Shown here piece by piece: positions 45,779 through 54,760 of a DNA stretch of 64,000 nt. A model generated the notes under the pieces. The model was not told where the DNA came from. It ran no database searches and was given only the letters and a program-made list of their open reading frames with translations. The position numbers were made by a program, and so were the translations under genes. The stretch comes from an uncultured Vibrio sp. (lineage in GTDB: Bacteria; Pseudomonadota; Gammaproteobacteria; Enterobacterales; Vibrionaceae): assembly GCF_963675395.1 (NCBI RefSeq), contig NZ_OY776223.1, positions 2,542,001 to 2,606,000 of the forward strand, in the 5' to 3' direction. Positions within the stretch are counted from its first letter, which is position 1, and every line of letters starts with the position of its first letter.

Positions 45779-47158
45779 ATGGCGAAAGCAAAACGAGCAT
45801 ATGTTTGTAATGATTGCGGAGCAGACTTCCCGCGTTGGCAAGGGCAATGTAATGCGTGTGGGTCGTGGAACACGATTACGGAAGTGCGCATCGCTGCATC
45901 GCCAACGGTTGCTCGCAATGAGCGTTTGAGTGGCTACGCTGGCTCTGCAACAGAGGCTCAGGTTCAAACGCTGTCAGAAATCGACTTGCAGGAAGTTCCG
46001 CGCTTTACCAGTGGCTTTAAAGAGCTCGATCGCGTACTTGGTGGCGGTGTAGTTCCTGGCGCTGCTATATTGATTGGTGGTAACCCGGGGGCGGGTAAGT
46101 CGACACTACTTTTGCAAACTATGTGTGTTCTATCGGGGCAAATGCCGACTTTATATGTGACGGGGGAAGAGTCGTTGCAACAGGTGGCGATGCGAGCTTC
46201 TCGTCTCGGTTTGCCAAAAGAGCACCTGAAGATGTTATCCGAAACGAACGTTGATAAGATCTGTCAAATTGCTGAAAAAGAGCAACCTCGTATCATGGTG
46301 ATTGACTCGATTCAGGTGATGCACGTTTCTGATGTTCAGTCATCGCCAGGCAGCGTTGCGCAGGTTCGTGAATCCGCAACCGCGCTGACGAGGTACGCAA
46401 AACAGAACAATGTTGCGGTATTTATCGTTGGTCACGTAACGAAAGATGGTACGCTTGCTGGCCCGAAAGTCCTTGAGCACATCATTGACTGTTCAGTGTT
46501 ACTTGATGGTGGCACGGATAGCCGGTTCCGTACGTTGCGTAGCCACAAAAACCGTTTCGGTGCAGTGAACGAACTTGGTGTATTTGCAATGACGGGGCAG
46601 GGGCTTAAAGAAGTCAGTAACCCGTCTGCGATTTTCCTTTCACGCGGTGAAGAAGAGACTTCAGGGTCTTCGGTTATGGTCGTGTGGGAAGGGACTCGTC
46701 CTTTATTAGTTGAGATACAAGCACTGGTTGATTACTCACAGCTCGCCAATCCACGCCGAGTTGCGGTGGGCCTGGAACAAAACCGTCTGTCTTTATTATT
46801 AGCTGTGCTGCATAAGCACGGCGGATTACAAATGGCGGATCAAGACGTGTTTGTTAATGTCGTTGGTGGTGTGAAAGTGACCGAGACCAGTGCAGATCTT
46901 GCGTTAGTCATGGCGTTGTTATCGAGCTTTCGTGATCGCTCCTTACCAAAAGATGTGGTTATCTTTGGTGAGGTTGGCTTGGCTGGAGAAATCCGTCCTG
47001 TACCGAGCGGACAGGAGCGATTAAATGAGGCATTTAAGCACGGCTTTAAAAAAGCCATTGTTCCTGCCGCGAATATGCCCAAAGGTGGTATTTCGGGCAT
47101 GCAAATACATGGGGTTAAGAAGTTATCAGAGGCAATCGAAGCATTTGATGAGTTATAG
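45779..47158 (+). CDS. radA: DNA repair protein RadA
   Basis: A 459-aa RecA-like ATPase that promotes branch migration in recombination. An N-terminal C4 zinc finger (CNDCG...CNACG, ~10-29), Walker A GGNPGAGKST (~99), the RadA-specific KNRFG motif, and a C-terminal Lon-protease-like domain without the catalytic Ser/Lys pair are seen. Start MAKAKRAYVCNDCG is typical. serB-radA proximity is conserved with E. coli, here with the PilZ gene inserted between. Confidence 0.97.
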   Translation: MAKAKRAYVCNDCGADFPRWQGQCNACGSWNTITEVRIAASPTVARNERLSGYAGSATEAQVQTLSEIDLQEVPRFTSGFKELDRVLGGGVVPGAAILIGGNPGAGKSTLLLQTMCVLSGQMPTLYVTGEESLQQVAMRASRLGLPKEHLKMLSETNVDKICQIAEKEQPRIMVIDSIQVMHVSDVQSSPGSVAQVRESATALTRYAKQNNVAVFIVGHVTKDGTLAGPKVLEHIIDCSVLLDGGTDSRFRTLRSHKNRFGAVNELGVFAMTGQGLKEVSNPSAIFLSRGEEETSGSSVMVVWEGTRPLLVEIQALVDYSQLANPRRVAVGLEQNRLSLLLAVLHKHGGLQMADQDVFVNVVGGVKVTETSADLALVMALLSSFRDRSLPKDVVIFGEVGLAGEIRPVPSGQERLNEAFKHGFKKAIVPAANMPKGGISGMQIHGVKKLSEAIEAFDEL

Positions 47159-47317
47159 AATGCCAAAATAAGCGTTACAAATATGTAAAAGCCATTTTCA
47201 AAATCAGCCAATAAAGCACGTAAATCGTTATATTTGGCTATCCTTTGAGGATGGAAAATTTACGTTAAAAATATTTTTCGTCCATCTGCACGCAAGGGTA
47301 TCAGTCTTGACAGATTG

Positions 47318-47326
47318 TGTTATACT
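47318..47326 (+). promoter_or_regulatory. Extended -10 promoter of the second EF-G gene
   Basis: TGTTATACT is a TGn-extended -10 element (TATACT at 47321-47326), giving a start near 47333 and a ~30-nt leader. The TTGACA at 47307-47312 is only 8 bp away, too close to act as its -35. Confidence 0.5.
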
Positions 47327-47363
47327 CTGCGCGCAATTTATACCTTATAAACAGAGTAAGACA

Positions 47364-49451
47364 ATGGCAGATTTATCAAAGTACAGAAACATTGGTATTT
47401 TCGCGCACGTTGATGCGGGTAAAACTACCACCACTGAGCGTATCCTTAAGCTTACTGGTAAAATCCACAAAACTGGTGAAGTACATGACGGTGAGTCTAC
47501 AACTGACTTCATGGAGCAGGAAGCTGAGCGTGGTATTACAATCCAATCAGCTGCGGTAACTTGTGAGTGGAAAAACCACCGCCTAAACGTTATCGATACT
47601 CCGGGACACGTTGACTTTACAGTAGAAGTATACCGTTCACTTAAAGTACTCGATGGTGGTATCGGTGTATTCTGTGGTTCTGGTGGTGTTGAGCCTCAGT
47701 CAGAAACTAACTGGCGCTACGCGAACGAATCAGAAGTTGCACGTCTCATCTTCGTAAATAAACTGGACCGTATGGGTGCAGATTTCTTCAACGTTGTTGA
47801 CCAAGTTAAGAACGTACTAGCGGCGAACCCACTAGTAATGACTCTACCAATCGGTCGTGAAGATGACTTCGTTGGTGTTGTAGACATTCTAACTCGTCAA
47901 GCATACGTTTGGGATGATTCTGGTCTTCCAGAAAACTACGAAATTAAAGACGTTCCAGCAGATATGGTTGATGACGTTGAAGCATACCGTGAAGAACTAG
48001 TTGAAACAGCGGTTGAGCAAGATGACGATCTAATGGAAGCGTACATGGAAGGCGAAGAGCCGACTATTGAACAGCTAAAAGCTTGTATCCGTAAAGGTAC
48101 TCGTGATCTAGCATTCTTCCCAACATTCTGTGGTTCTGCATTCAAAAACAAAGGTATGCAACTTGTTCTTGACGCGGTAGTAGATTACCTACCATCGCCA
48201 ACAGAAGTTGATCCTCAGCCTCTAACTGATCCAGAAACTGGTGAGCCAACTGGTGAAGTTGCAACAGTATCTGCAGATGAGCCACTACGTGCACTAGCAT
48301 TTAAGATCATGGATGACCGCTTCGGCGCGCTAACATTCATCCGTGTTTACTCTGGTGTAATGAAGAAGGGTGATACAATCCTTAACTCTGCAACAGGTAA
48401 AACTGAGCGTATCGGCCGTATGTGTGAAATGCAAGCGGACGACCGTAACGAGATCACTGAAGCTCAAGCGGGTGACATCATCGCTGTTGTTGGTATGAAG
48501 AACGTTCAAACTGGTCACACTCTATGTGATCCTAAGCACGAATGTACTCTAGAACCAATGATCTTCCCAGAACCAGTAATCTCTATTGCTGTATCTCCAA
48601 AAGACAAAGGTTCAACTGAGAAGATGGGTATCGCGATCGGTAAAATGGTTGCAGAAGATCCATCTTTCCAAGTTGAGACTGACGAAGATTCAGGCGAAAC
48701 CATCCTTAAAGGTATGGGCGAACTGCACCTAGATATCAAAGTTGATATCCTAAAACGTACTTACGGCGTTGAGCTAGAAGTAGGTGCTCCTCAGGTTGCT
48801 TACCGTGAAACTATTACTCAAGCAATCGAAGACAGCTACACGCACAAGAAACAGTCTGGTGGTTCTGGTCAGTTCGGTAAGATCGATTACCGTATCAAAC
48901 CAGGTGAGCCAAACTCTGGCTTCACGTTCAAATCAACAGTTGTTGGTGGTAACGTACCTAAAGAATTCTGGCCTGCAGTAGAAAAAGGCTTCGCAAGCAT
49001 GATGGAAACTGGTGTTCTTGCTGGCTTCCCAACGCTAGACGTTGAAGTTGAACTATTCGACGGTGGCTTCCACGCAGTTGACTCTTCAGCAATCGCTTAC
49101 GAAATCGCAGCGAAAGGCGCATTCCGTCAGTCTATGCCTAAAGCAGGTGCACAGCTTCTTGAGCCAATCATGAACGTTGACGTATTCTCTCCAGAAGACA
49201 ACGTTGGTGATGTAATCGGTGACCTTAACCGTCGTCGTGGTATGATCAAAGACCAACAAGCTGGTGCTACTGGTGTTCGCATTAAAGCAGACGTTCCTCT
49301 ATCAGAAATGTTCGGCTACATCGGTCACCTACGTACTATCACTTCTGGTCGTGGTCAGTTCTCTATGGAGTTCGCACACTACGCACCTTGTCCAGCAAAC
49401 GTTGCTGAGCAAGTAATCGCAGAAGTTAAAGAGCGTAATGCTAAGAAGTAA
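47364..49451 (+). CDS. fusA: Elongation factor G, second paralogue outside the str operon
   Basis: A 695-aa translational GTPase with all EF-G domains. G1 is AHVDAGKTT (~14-22), then [16 protein letters not shown] and [10 protein letters not shown]. The ATG at 47364 gives [13 protein letters not shown]; the frame from 47307 includes promoter sequence. No rpsL, rpsG or tuf is adjacent, so this is a stand-alone EF-G rather than the str-operon copy. Vibrios often encode two EF-Gs; one may specialise in ribosome recycling or stress. A strong terminator follows. Confidence 0.93.
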   Translation: MADLSKYRNIGIFAHVDAGKTTTTERILKLTGKIHKTGEVHDGESTTDFMEQEAERGITIQSAAVTCEWKNHRLNVIDTPGHVDFTVEVYRSLKVLDGGIGVFCGSGGVEPQSETNWRYANESEVARLIFVNKLDRMGADFFNVVDQVKNVLAANPLVMTLPIGREDDFVGVVDILTRQAYVWDDSGLPENYEIKDVPADMVDDVEAYREELVETAVEQDDDLMEAYMEGEEPTIEQLKACIRKGTRDLAFFPTFCGSAFKNKGMQLVLDAVVDYLPSPTEVDPQPLTDPETGEPTGEVATVSADEPLRALAFKIMDDRFGALTFIRVYSGVMKKGDTILNSATGKTERIGRMCEMQADDRNEITEAQAGDIIAVVGMKNVQTGHTLCDPKHECTLEPMIFPEPVISIAVSPKDKGSTEKMGIAIGKMVAEDPSFQVETDEDSGETILKGMGELHLDIKVDILKRTYGVELEVGAPQVAYRETITQAIEDSYTHKKQSGGSGQFGKIDYRIKPGEPNSGFTFKSTVVGGNVPKEFWPAVEKGFASMMETGVLAGFPTLDVEVELFDGGFHAVDSSAIAYEIAAKGAFRQSMPKAGAQLLEPIMNVDVFSPEDNVGDVIGDLNRRRGMIKDQQAGATGVRIKADVPLSEMFGYIGHLRTITSGRGQFSMEFAHYAPCPANVAEQVIAEVKERNAKK

Positions 49452-49475
49452 TTCTTAAGTTAACTCTATGATTAT

Positions 49476-49505
49476 AAAGCCCCGCCTAGTGCGGGGCTTT
49501 TTTTT
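49476..49505 (+). terminator. Terminator after the EF-G gene
   Basis: AAAGCCCCGC (49476-49485) and GCGGGGCTTT (49491-49500) form a perfect 10-bp stem with a 5-nt loop, followed by a run of T residues. Confidence 0.93.
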
Positions 49506-49535
49506 GCAAAATGTATTTATTTTTCAGAATATAGC

Positions 49536-51227
49536 TTAAAGCTCTTCTTCCCAAAGTATCAGTTGGTCTTTTGGCCAATCATGGCCAAGTTCGTGGTACT
49601 TTTGTTCCAGTACATGGCGTTTTATTTTGAGAGTTGGAGTAAGGATGCCATTTTCGATAGTCCAGGGCTCTTTAATCATCAACACACCTTTGATTTGCTC
49701 GTGAGATGCCAGCTCTTGATTCATTCGCTCAATGATTTTACGTGTGGAGCGTTCATAGCGTTCTTTGTCGAAATGAGGGAAATCATGCGGCACGACCAAC
49801 AATATTGGGCCAGGTAAACCAAGACCAATCAGGCACATCATTTCTATGCGGCTGTATTCGAATAATTTCTTTTCGATCGGAACGGGAGACACAAATTTCC
49901 CTTTTGCGGTTTTAAAGGTGTCTTTTTTACGGCCTTGAATGGTTAGGTAGCCATCAGCATCAATCGCTCCGATGTCACCAGTGTGCAACCAGCCTTCCGA
50001 ATCAAAGGACTCCTGAGTCGCGATGTCATTTTTATAGTAGCCGGAGAATAACCCTTTACCTCGAACCATAATTTCACTGTCATTAGCAATTTTCAGTTCA
50101 ATACCTGGACCTGCATTACCCACCGAACCTATTTTGTCTGCTCTGAAAGGATAATTAAGAGTGCTGTAAGCAAATGACTCCGTCATCCCCCAAGCTTCAG
50201 TAATATTGAGTCCGACGCTGTGGTACCACCTTAGCAGTGCTGGTGATACGGGCGCAGAACCACAACCTAATACTCGGGCTTGATCCAGCCCCAGTCCAAC
50301 CGCGAGCTTCTTCTTAATCAGCGAGTTTACCAATGGTATCTTGAGAAGAATATTCAGCGATTTTTGCGGTAACTTATCCTGAATACGCTGTTGGAATAAG
50401 GTCCATAACCTTGGTACTGAGATGAACAGAGTTGGGCGGTGCATCTTCACATCTTCAATAAAGGTGTCTAGAGACTCAGGAAATGCGGTGGGAACGCCAC
50501 CCATAATTGAAGAACCGAAAATATAGACTCGTTCTGTAATATGCGCGAGTGGCAAGTAAGAGAACAAACGGTCATTTGGTTGGATACCAATATGATTGAT
50601 CAACTGTTGAACAGACCAACTAAATGCGCCGTAGGTCAACATGGCCCCTTTTGGTAAGCCCGAAGTACCGGATGTGTAAACCAAAGACATCAGTTTTTCA
50701 TCATAGTGCTGAGGACGCTCCACACTCGGCACTTGATTTGCAATCAGCTCAGTATATTGATACTGACACATAGGCGCAGTGTTGTATGGCAGTGCGATAC
50801 TGATCAGATCGCCCAGGTCATTAATCACTTGCTGCGTTGCTTTGGCGTCATCCAACTTACCGCATATAATGGCTTTACTCTCGCTGTGTGTGAGGCAGTA
50901 TTCGATGGTGTCCACCCCAGCAGTTGGGAAGATGGGGACACTCACATAATCACCCAGCATCATCGCCAGGTCACAAATAAACCATTCGGCGCAGTTTTTG
51001 GAGATTAACGCGACTTTATCGCCGGGTTGGATACCCAGCTCACGTAGCGCGCTGACCAGCTTAAGCGCCTGATCGGCAACGTCAGCGTAAGTGAATTCAA
51101 CGAATTTCCGATTGATGATTTGTTTTAAGTAGACTTCATTTGGGCGCTCCGATGCCCATTTTAGAATCATTTCGTTGGGTGGTGGGAGAGCGCAAGTCTG
51201 CTCATTTAACTTGTTAGCTTGATTCAT
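49536..51227 (-). CDS. AMP-binding long-chain acyl-CoA ligase
   Basis: A 563-aa adenylate-forming enzyme. The AMP-binding P-loop YTSGTSGLPKGA (~168-179), the GWLHTGDIG motif, and a C-terminal LTPTLKIKR with the likely catalytic lysine are present. It resembles the FAA1-like (COG1022) group more than E. coli FadD: the N-terminus differs and a VYIFGSSIMGG region follows the YLPLAH motif. It should activate fatty acids as acyl-CoA for oxidation or lipid synthesis. GGAGTTAGAGA precedes the ATG. Exact chain-length preference is unknown. Confidence 0.9.
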   Translation of the reverse strand: MNQANKLNEQTCALPPPNEMILKWASERPNEVYLKQIINRKFVEFTYADVADQALKLVSALRELGIQPGDKVALISKNCAEWFICDLAMMLGDYVSVPIFPTAGVDTIEYCLTHSESKAIICGKLDDAKATQQVINDLGDLISIALPYNTAPMCQYQYTELIANQVPSVERPQHYDEKLMSLVYTSGTSGLPKGAMLTYGAFSWSVQQLINHIGIQPNDRLFSYLPLAHITERVYIFGSSIMGGVPTAFPESLDTFIEDVKMHRPTLFISVPRLWTLFQQRIQDKLPQKSLNILLKIPLVNSLIKKKLAVGLGLDQARVLGCGSAPVSPALLRWYHSVGLNITEAWGMTESFAYSTLNYPFRADKIGSVGNAGPGIELKIANDSEIMVRGKGLFSGYYKNDIATQESFDSEGWLHTGDIGAIDADGYLTIQGRKKDTFKTAKGKFVSPVPIEKKLFEYSRIEMMCLIGLGLPGPILLVVPHDFPHFDKERYERSTRKIIERMNQELASHEQIKGVLMIKEPWTIENGILTPTLKIKRHVLEQKYHELGHDWPKDQLILWEEEL

Positions 51228-51274
51228 TCTCTAACTCCATGTTAATCGCAGGATTTATAGTTGTTAATTTTTTG

Positions 51275-51982
51275 TTAACAATAGCATGAGTGAGGTAGTT
51301 TGGGTATATGCACCATTCCACTTTGTAAAAATAACTCAAAACTATCGATTTCTATCGGACGACCAGAGTAGTACTTTTGCACCACCTCTAAAACAGCACC
51401 CTGCGGCATAATTTGCATCAGCCCAATTGCGCCTTTATGCGAGTGGGCATTCGGGTCAAATGCACTTTCCGTGTGCATAATGGCAAGTAGCAGGGCACTT
51501 TCAACCTGCCATTTTTCTGCTCCCTCCAGGACGAACGGTAAATACGTCCAACCCGCCGCGGGAAGGTTTGATGCCCATCTTGTATCAATACGGTATGCGA
51601 CAGGGTTAGTGCTGCCTCTTAGTTGTATCACCGCTGAAGATGTGCCGCTATTAAGGGCTGGGCGGGGCTTGGGTGCTGTGACGGTTTTAGAGTTTGGTAT
51701 TGCCTTTGCCGCTGTCAAAGATTGTTGCGGTCTTTTTAGCATTTTTGCGCTGAGAGATTGATGCTGTTGCTGCTTAATCGCATGTTGATCGACTACGGTT
51801 GTTTTGGCATGAGCAGAGAAAGAACAGATGAGCAGCCCTATGACAAGTACAAACATCAACTGCCACTGCAGATCCAGCAAGCGTTTATCCAGTAAACCTC
51901 GATCAAGAAAACCTCGCTGTCGATGAAAAGTTGGTCGGAAATACGCTTTGGCGAACAGGCTGCAATACCAATCCTCAATCAC
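51275..51982 (-). CDS. Lytic transglycosylase (SLT domain), probably C-terminally truncated
   Basis: A 235-aa frame starting at GTG 51982 (ATG at 51856 is an alternative). A hydrophobic signal/anchor (~42-60) is followed by a low-complexity Lys/Gln/Ala linker and then an SLT domain with the catalytic Glu in HTESAFDPNAHSHKGAIGLMQIMP. Shortly after, where family members carry N-I-x-x-G-x-x-Y-L and 50 or more further residues, the frame runs through QSGMVHIPKLPHSCYC to a stop. This suggests a deletion or frameshift. It lies 40 bp after the LysR gene on the same strand, next to the Tad locus, where a wall-opening enzyme would make sense. Confidence 0.65.
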   Translation of the reverse strand: MIEDWYCSLFAKAYFRPTFHRQRGFLDRGLLDKRLLDLQWQLMFVLVIGLLICSFSAHAKTTVVDQHAIKQQQHQSLSAKMLKRPQQSLTAAKAIPNSKTVTAPKPRPALNSGTSSAVIQLRGSTNPVAYRIDTRWASNLPAAGWTYLPFVLEGAEKWQVESALLLAIMHTESAFDPNAHSHKGAIGLMQIMPQGAVLEVVQKYYSGRPIEIDSFELFLQSGMVHIPKLPHSCYC

Positions 51983-52022
51983 CGTTGTCCCTCGCTGTTA
52001 AGAATGACCCGATACTCTTGGC

Positions 52023-52886
52023 TTATAGCGGTAAGCGTCTCATTCTGAGTTTGTCATGAAACCATTGATGGTACTTTCCGTAATCCACGCTACTTGGCCA
52101 AATCAAACAGGCGTAGATATGCTTGCTAAATAGACCACTTTCATTGGGCAGCTTTGCCAAGACCTCTTGTTGCCTAATGTGAGTAATGGCATGCTGTGGC
52201 ACAAAAGCGATGCCTTTTTGCGCGATACAAAGATCGACAATCATATTGATGTCCTCGAACACCCAAATCTGGTTATTTGCCATATCGGATAGATCGAGTT
52301 CGTACTCATAGCCATCTAACAGTAACAGTCGAGATTCGGTCACTTTTGGCATGTTAAGCTGTTCTTGGTGCACAACCCAATGACAATTCACCGGAAACAG
52401 TTCGTCGATATTAAAATTCAACGTGGTACGGTGATAGGGGTTACCAATGGCGAAGTCTATCTCATCTTTGTCAATGCATTCGATGAGCTTATGGCTCGGT
52501 TTTGTTACAACGGTTAATTCTACACCCGGAAAGGTATCGCAGAATTCGATCAGCGCCGATTTTACCGCAGGGCTGAACAGTAAAGGATCAATACCGATAC
52601 ACATACGCACCAACTGACCATCCATTAAAGACTCGGCGACGTGGTTGAGATCCTTGTATTTTTTAATAATGGGCGAGGCAAGCAGATAGAGCTTTTTCCC
52701 CGGCTCGGTCAGTGCGATGGGTTTAGTGTCACGATCAATCAATGCGTAGCCTAGCATCTCTTCGAGGCTTTTTACCGCGCCACTTACGGTCGATTGTGAT
52801 TTACCTAACTTTCTTGCTCCTGCACTGAACGAGCCATAAGTTACCACCGCATGAAAAGAAATCAGATTATCGAATGCCAGCTTCAT
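52023..52886 (-). CDS. LysR-family transcriptional regulator
   Basis: A 287-aa regulator with a winged helix-turn-helix at residues ~1-60 (FHAVVTYGSFSAGARKLGKSQSTVSGAVKSLEEMLGYALIDRD) and a periplasmic-binding-like effector domain (~90-285). I use the ATG at 52886 (MKLAFDNLISF), with AGTAGG upstream; the frame extends to 52940 but that addition is polar and unlike the family. It is divergent from the Tad pilus operon with 325 bp between, the usual layout for a LysR regulator and its target. The effector is unknown. Confidence 0.9.
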   Translation of the reverse strand: MKLAFDNLISFHAVVTYGSFSAGARKLGKSQSTVSGAVKSLEEMLGYALIDRDTKPIALTEPGKKLYLLASPIIKKYKDLNHVAESLMDGQLVRMCIGIDPLLFSPAVKSALIEFCDTFPGVELTVVTKPSHKLIECIDKDEIDFAIGNPYHRTTLNFNIDELFPVNCHWVVHQEQLNMPKVTESRLLLLDGYEYELDLSDMANNQIWVFEDINMIVDLCIAQKGIAFVPQHAITHIRQQEVLAKLPNESGLFSKHIYACLIWPSSVDYGKYHQWFHDKLRMRRLPL

Positions 52887-53211
52887 CGTGCGCCTACTCT
52901 TGTTATCGTTGTTACTATTAGCGTAATTGCTATTTGGCAAGTTGAATTAAGTAGGAATTAAATTGTGATAAAAATCAAGAACTTTGTCAGAGGAAAAAAA
53001 TCTTATTTTTTATTGATAAATTTCAAAATTAAATTAATTAATTGAATTATAACACTTTTTAACAAGCGGACCTAAGTAATGAGAATTGTTTATAGTATGA
53101 GTGAGTACTAATCATCGGCAGCACCGATATGTTTCATTATTGAGACGCCATACCTCGATCTATGCTCATAGAGAAAATCAATAACATACAAACAAGGAAG
53201 AGGGTAACAAC
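52887..53211. promoter_or_regulatory. AT-rich divergent control region of lysR and flp
   Basis: A 325-bp stretch with very AT-rich DNA at about 52970-53070 (runs of A, T and TTAATTAATT). Such DNA is a typical H-NS target. TATAGT at about 53092-53097 could be the flp -10 element, leaving a leader of ~110 nt. ATTAATTAAT-like inverted sequences are candidate LysR (T-N11-A) sites but are not distinctive. AGGAAGAGGG before 53212 is the flp ribosome binding site. No small ORF seen. Confidence 0.5.
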
Positions 53212-53427
53212 ATGATTACTAAACTTTATGTTACAGCATCCAACTATTTGCATAGCCTAAAAAATGATCAACGTGGAGTGACTGCTATCGAGTATGGTCT
53301 TATCGCTATCGCTATGGCAGTGGCGTTATCTGCAGTGTTTTTTAGCAACGATGAGGGTACCGTTGTTAAAGAGCTGAAAGATGCCTTTTCAGACATTGCC
53401 GCGAAGCTATCGACCAGACCATCATAA
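53212..53427 (+). CDS. flp: Flp-type IVb pilin
   Basis: A 71-aa major pilin precursor. The leader MITKLYVTASNYLHSLKNDQRG ends at the prepilin peptidase site G/VTAIEYG, with Glu at +5 and Tyr at +6 as in Flp/Fap pilins. A single hydrophobic helix follows. It polymerises into the Tad pilus fibre for adhesion and aggregation. First gene of the operon. Unlike many flp loci, I see no terminator hairpin in the 30-bp gap to tadV, so high pilin expression must come from another mechanism. Confidence 0.93.
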   Translation: MITKLYVTASNYLHSLKNDQRGVTAIEYGLIAIAMAVALSAVFFSNDEGTVVKELKDAFSDIAAKLSTRPS

Positions 53428-53457
53428 CCGTAAATTAAAATTGCAACCGCTAAGCCT

Positions 53458-53901
53458 GTGTTGGTGATTTATACCCTACTGGCACTTCTCTGTGCGATGG
53501 TGTCGCTGTCGGATTTGCGCCATCGCACTATCAAAAACAGCCACGTAGCGGTGATTGCCGTGTTGGCAATGGTCATTGGCAGTGCAGACTTCTCGCTTGC
53601 GAGCATTTGGATATTAGGCTTTTGTTGGTCTGCGCTGGTGGCGCTGCATATTTTTAATGTAATGGGAGGGGGAGACGTAAAACTCATTGCTGCTTTCTCT
53701 TTGGCACTCCCGACGACTTTTCTGTTGCCTGCGCTCGTGTTGGTGACAGTGTTTGGCGGGGTACTCGCCATCATCTACTTGCTCAAATTCTGGTGGATGT
53801 CACGGCGCAAAGAGCATGACAGTGCGCAGATCGGTCTCCCTTACGGAATTGCAATTTGCTGTGGTTTTTATTTGGCACTTATTTTGAACTCAGCCGTTTA
53901 A
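53458..53901 (+). CDS. tadV: TadV prepilin peptidase (CpaA family)
   Basis: A 147-aa integral membrane aspartic protease of the A24 family. The two catalytic aspartates lie in SLSDLRHR (~20) and GGGDVKL (~72). It removes the leader from Flp and the TadE/TadF pseudopilins. The start is a GTG at 53458; TTG and GTG codons just downstream are alternatives and no strong Shine-Dalgarno is visible. It is shorter than type IV PilD because it lacks the methylase domain. Confidence 0.9.
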   Translation: MLVIYTLLALLCAMVSLSDLRHRTIKNSHVAVIAVLAMVIGSADFSLASIWILGFCWSALVALHIFNVMGGGDVKLIAAFSLALPTTFLLPALVLVTVFGGVLAIIYLLKFWWMSRRKEHDSAQIGLPYGIAICCGFYLALILNSAV

Positions 53902-53917
53902 TCAGTGGGAGGGGCGT

Positions 53918-54760
53918 ATGCGATCTCGTATCGGGGTGGTGCTGGCTCTGTTAGCGTTGGTGATTGGTGGATTTGGACTGTTCAGCCAAATGTCTAATCA
54001 ACCAGAGCAGCAGGCAAGCGTTGCCCAAGACAATAACTCTAATCAACCTCAGGTGCACTACGTTCAGGTATGGCGCGCTAAGCAAGATCTTATCCGTGGC
54101 AGTGCCATCGGTATTCAAGATGTTCAAAGAGAGCAAATGCAGCTCAACATGGCGTTAGAGGAGGGGATAAACGCCGATATTCAACTCGATTTTTCACCGA
54201 CCACTCTTCTGTTCAACGATGTGCCACAAGGTGAAATCGTATTCGCAGAATACCAAGTCAAGCAGAACGACCCAAGGCATATCGACTTGTTGATCACGGC
54301 GGGGAAAGAACCCTATTCACTATTGGTTAGCACCCGCAATCTGGTCAAAGGCTACATTCGTCCTGGTGTGTATGTGGATGTGTTATCAGTGGGGTCGCCA
54401 CAAGAAAACTTATCCGACGAGCGCAGAAGCAACATTGAGTTTAACGGGGTCAGCGCACGCCACATCTTACGCAACGTGAAGGTACTAAGCGTCGGTAACT
54501 CTAAAGAGCCAGTGGACTCTACGGTCAAATCTAACATCTCCAGTGACGACGACAACCAAATCGTCATCGTGGTCGAAGTTGACCCCACTGAGATCGCTAA
54601 GTTATCCATCGCGCAAAAAACCATGTACCTCGAAGTGTACAGAACCCACCAATACCAAGAGCCCGTATTTGCAGAAGTGCGGGATGTGATAGGCAATTAC
54701 AGCGGGGTTGCTGAGTTAAGAGGGGCATCTCGACAATCTGCACAAGGAGAAGAGCTGTGA
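53918..54760 (+). CDS. rcpC: RcpC/CpaB Flp pilus assembly protein (SAF domain)
   Basis: A 280-aa protein with an N-terminal membrane segment (~5-25) and an SAF-like beta-clip domain (VWRAKQDLIRGSAIGIQDVQ, ~50-70), followed by a periplasmic CpaB-type region. It probably modulates the secretin in the periplasm. GGGAGGGG precedes the ATG. The end overlaps the rcpA start (GTGATG). Confidence 0.88.
   Translation: MRSRIGVVLALLALVIGGFGLFSQMSNQPEQQASVAQDNNSNQPQVHYVQVWRAKQDLIRGSAIGIQDVQREQMQLNMALEEGINADIQLDFSPTTLLFNDVPQGEIVFAEYQVKQNDPRHIDLLITAGKEPYSLLVSTRNLVKGYIRPGVYVDVLSVGSPQENLSDERRSNIEFNGVSARHILRNVKVLSVGNSKEPVDSTVKSNISSDDDNQIVIVVEVDPTEIAKLSIAQKTMYLEVYRTHQYQEPVFAEVRDVIGNYSGVAELRGASRQSAQGEEL

Noticed and set aside
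47307..47326. TTGACA followed by TATACT as a classical -35/-10 promoter for the EF-G gene
   Set aside because: Only 8 bp separate the hexamers, far below the 16-18 bp needed; an extended -10 is the better reading.
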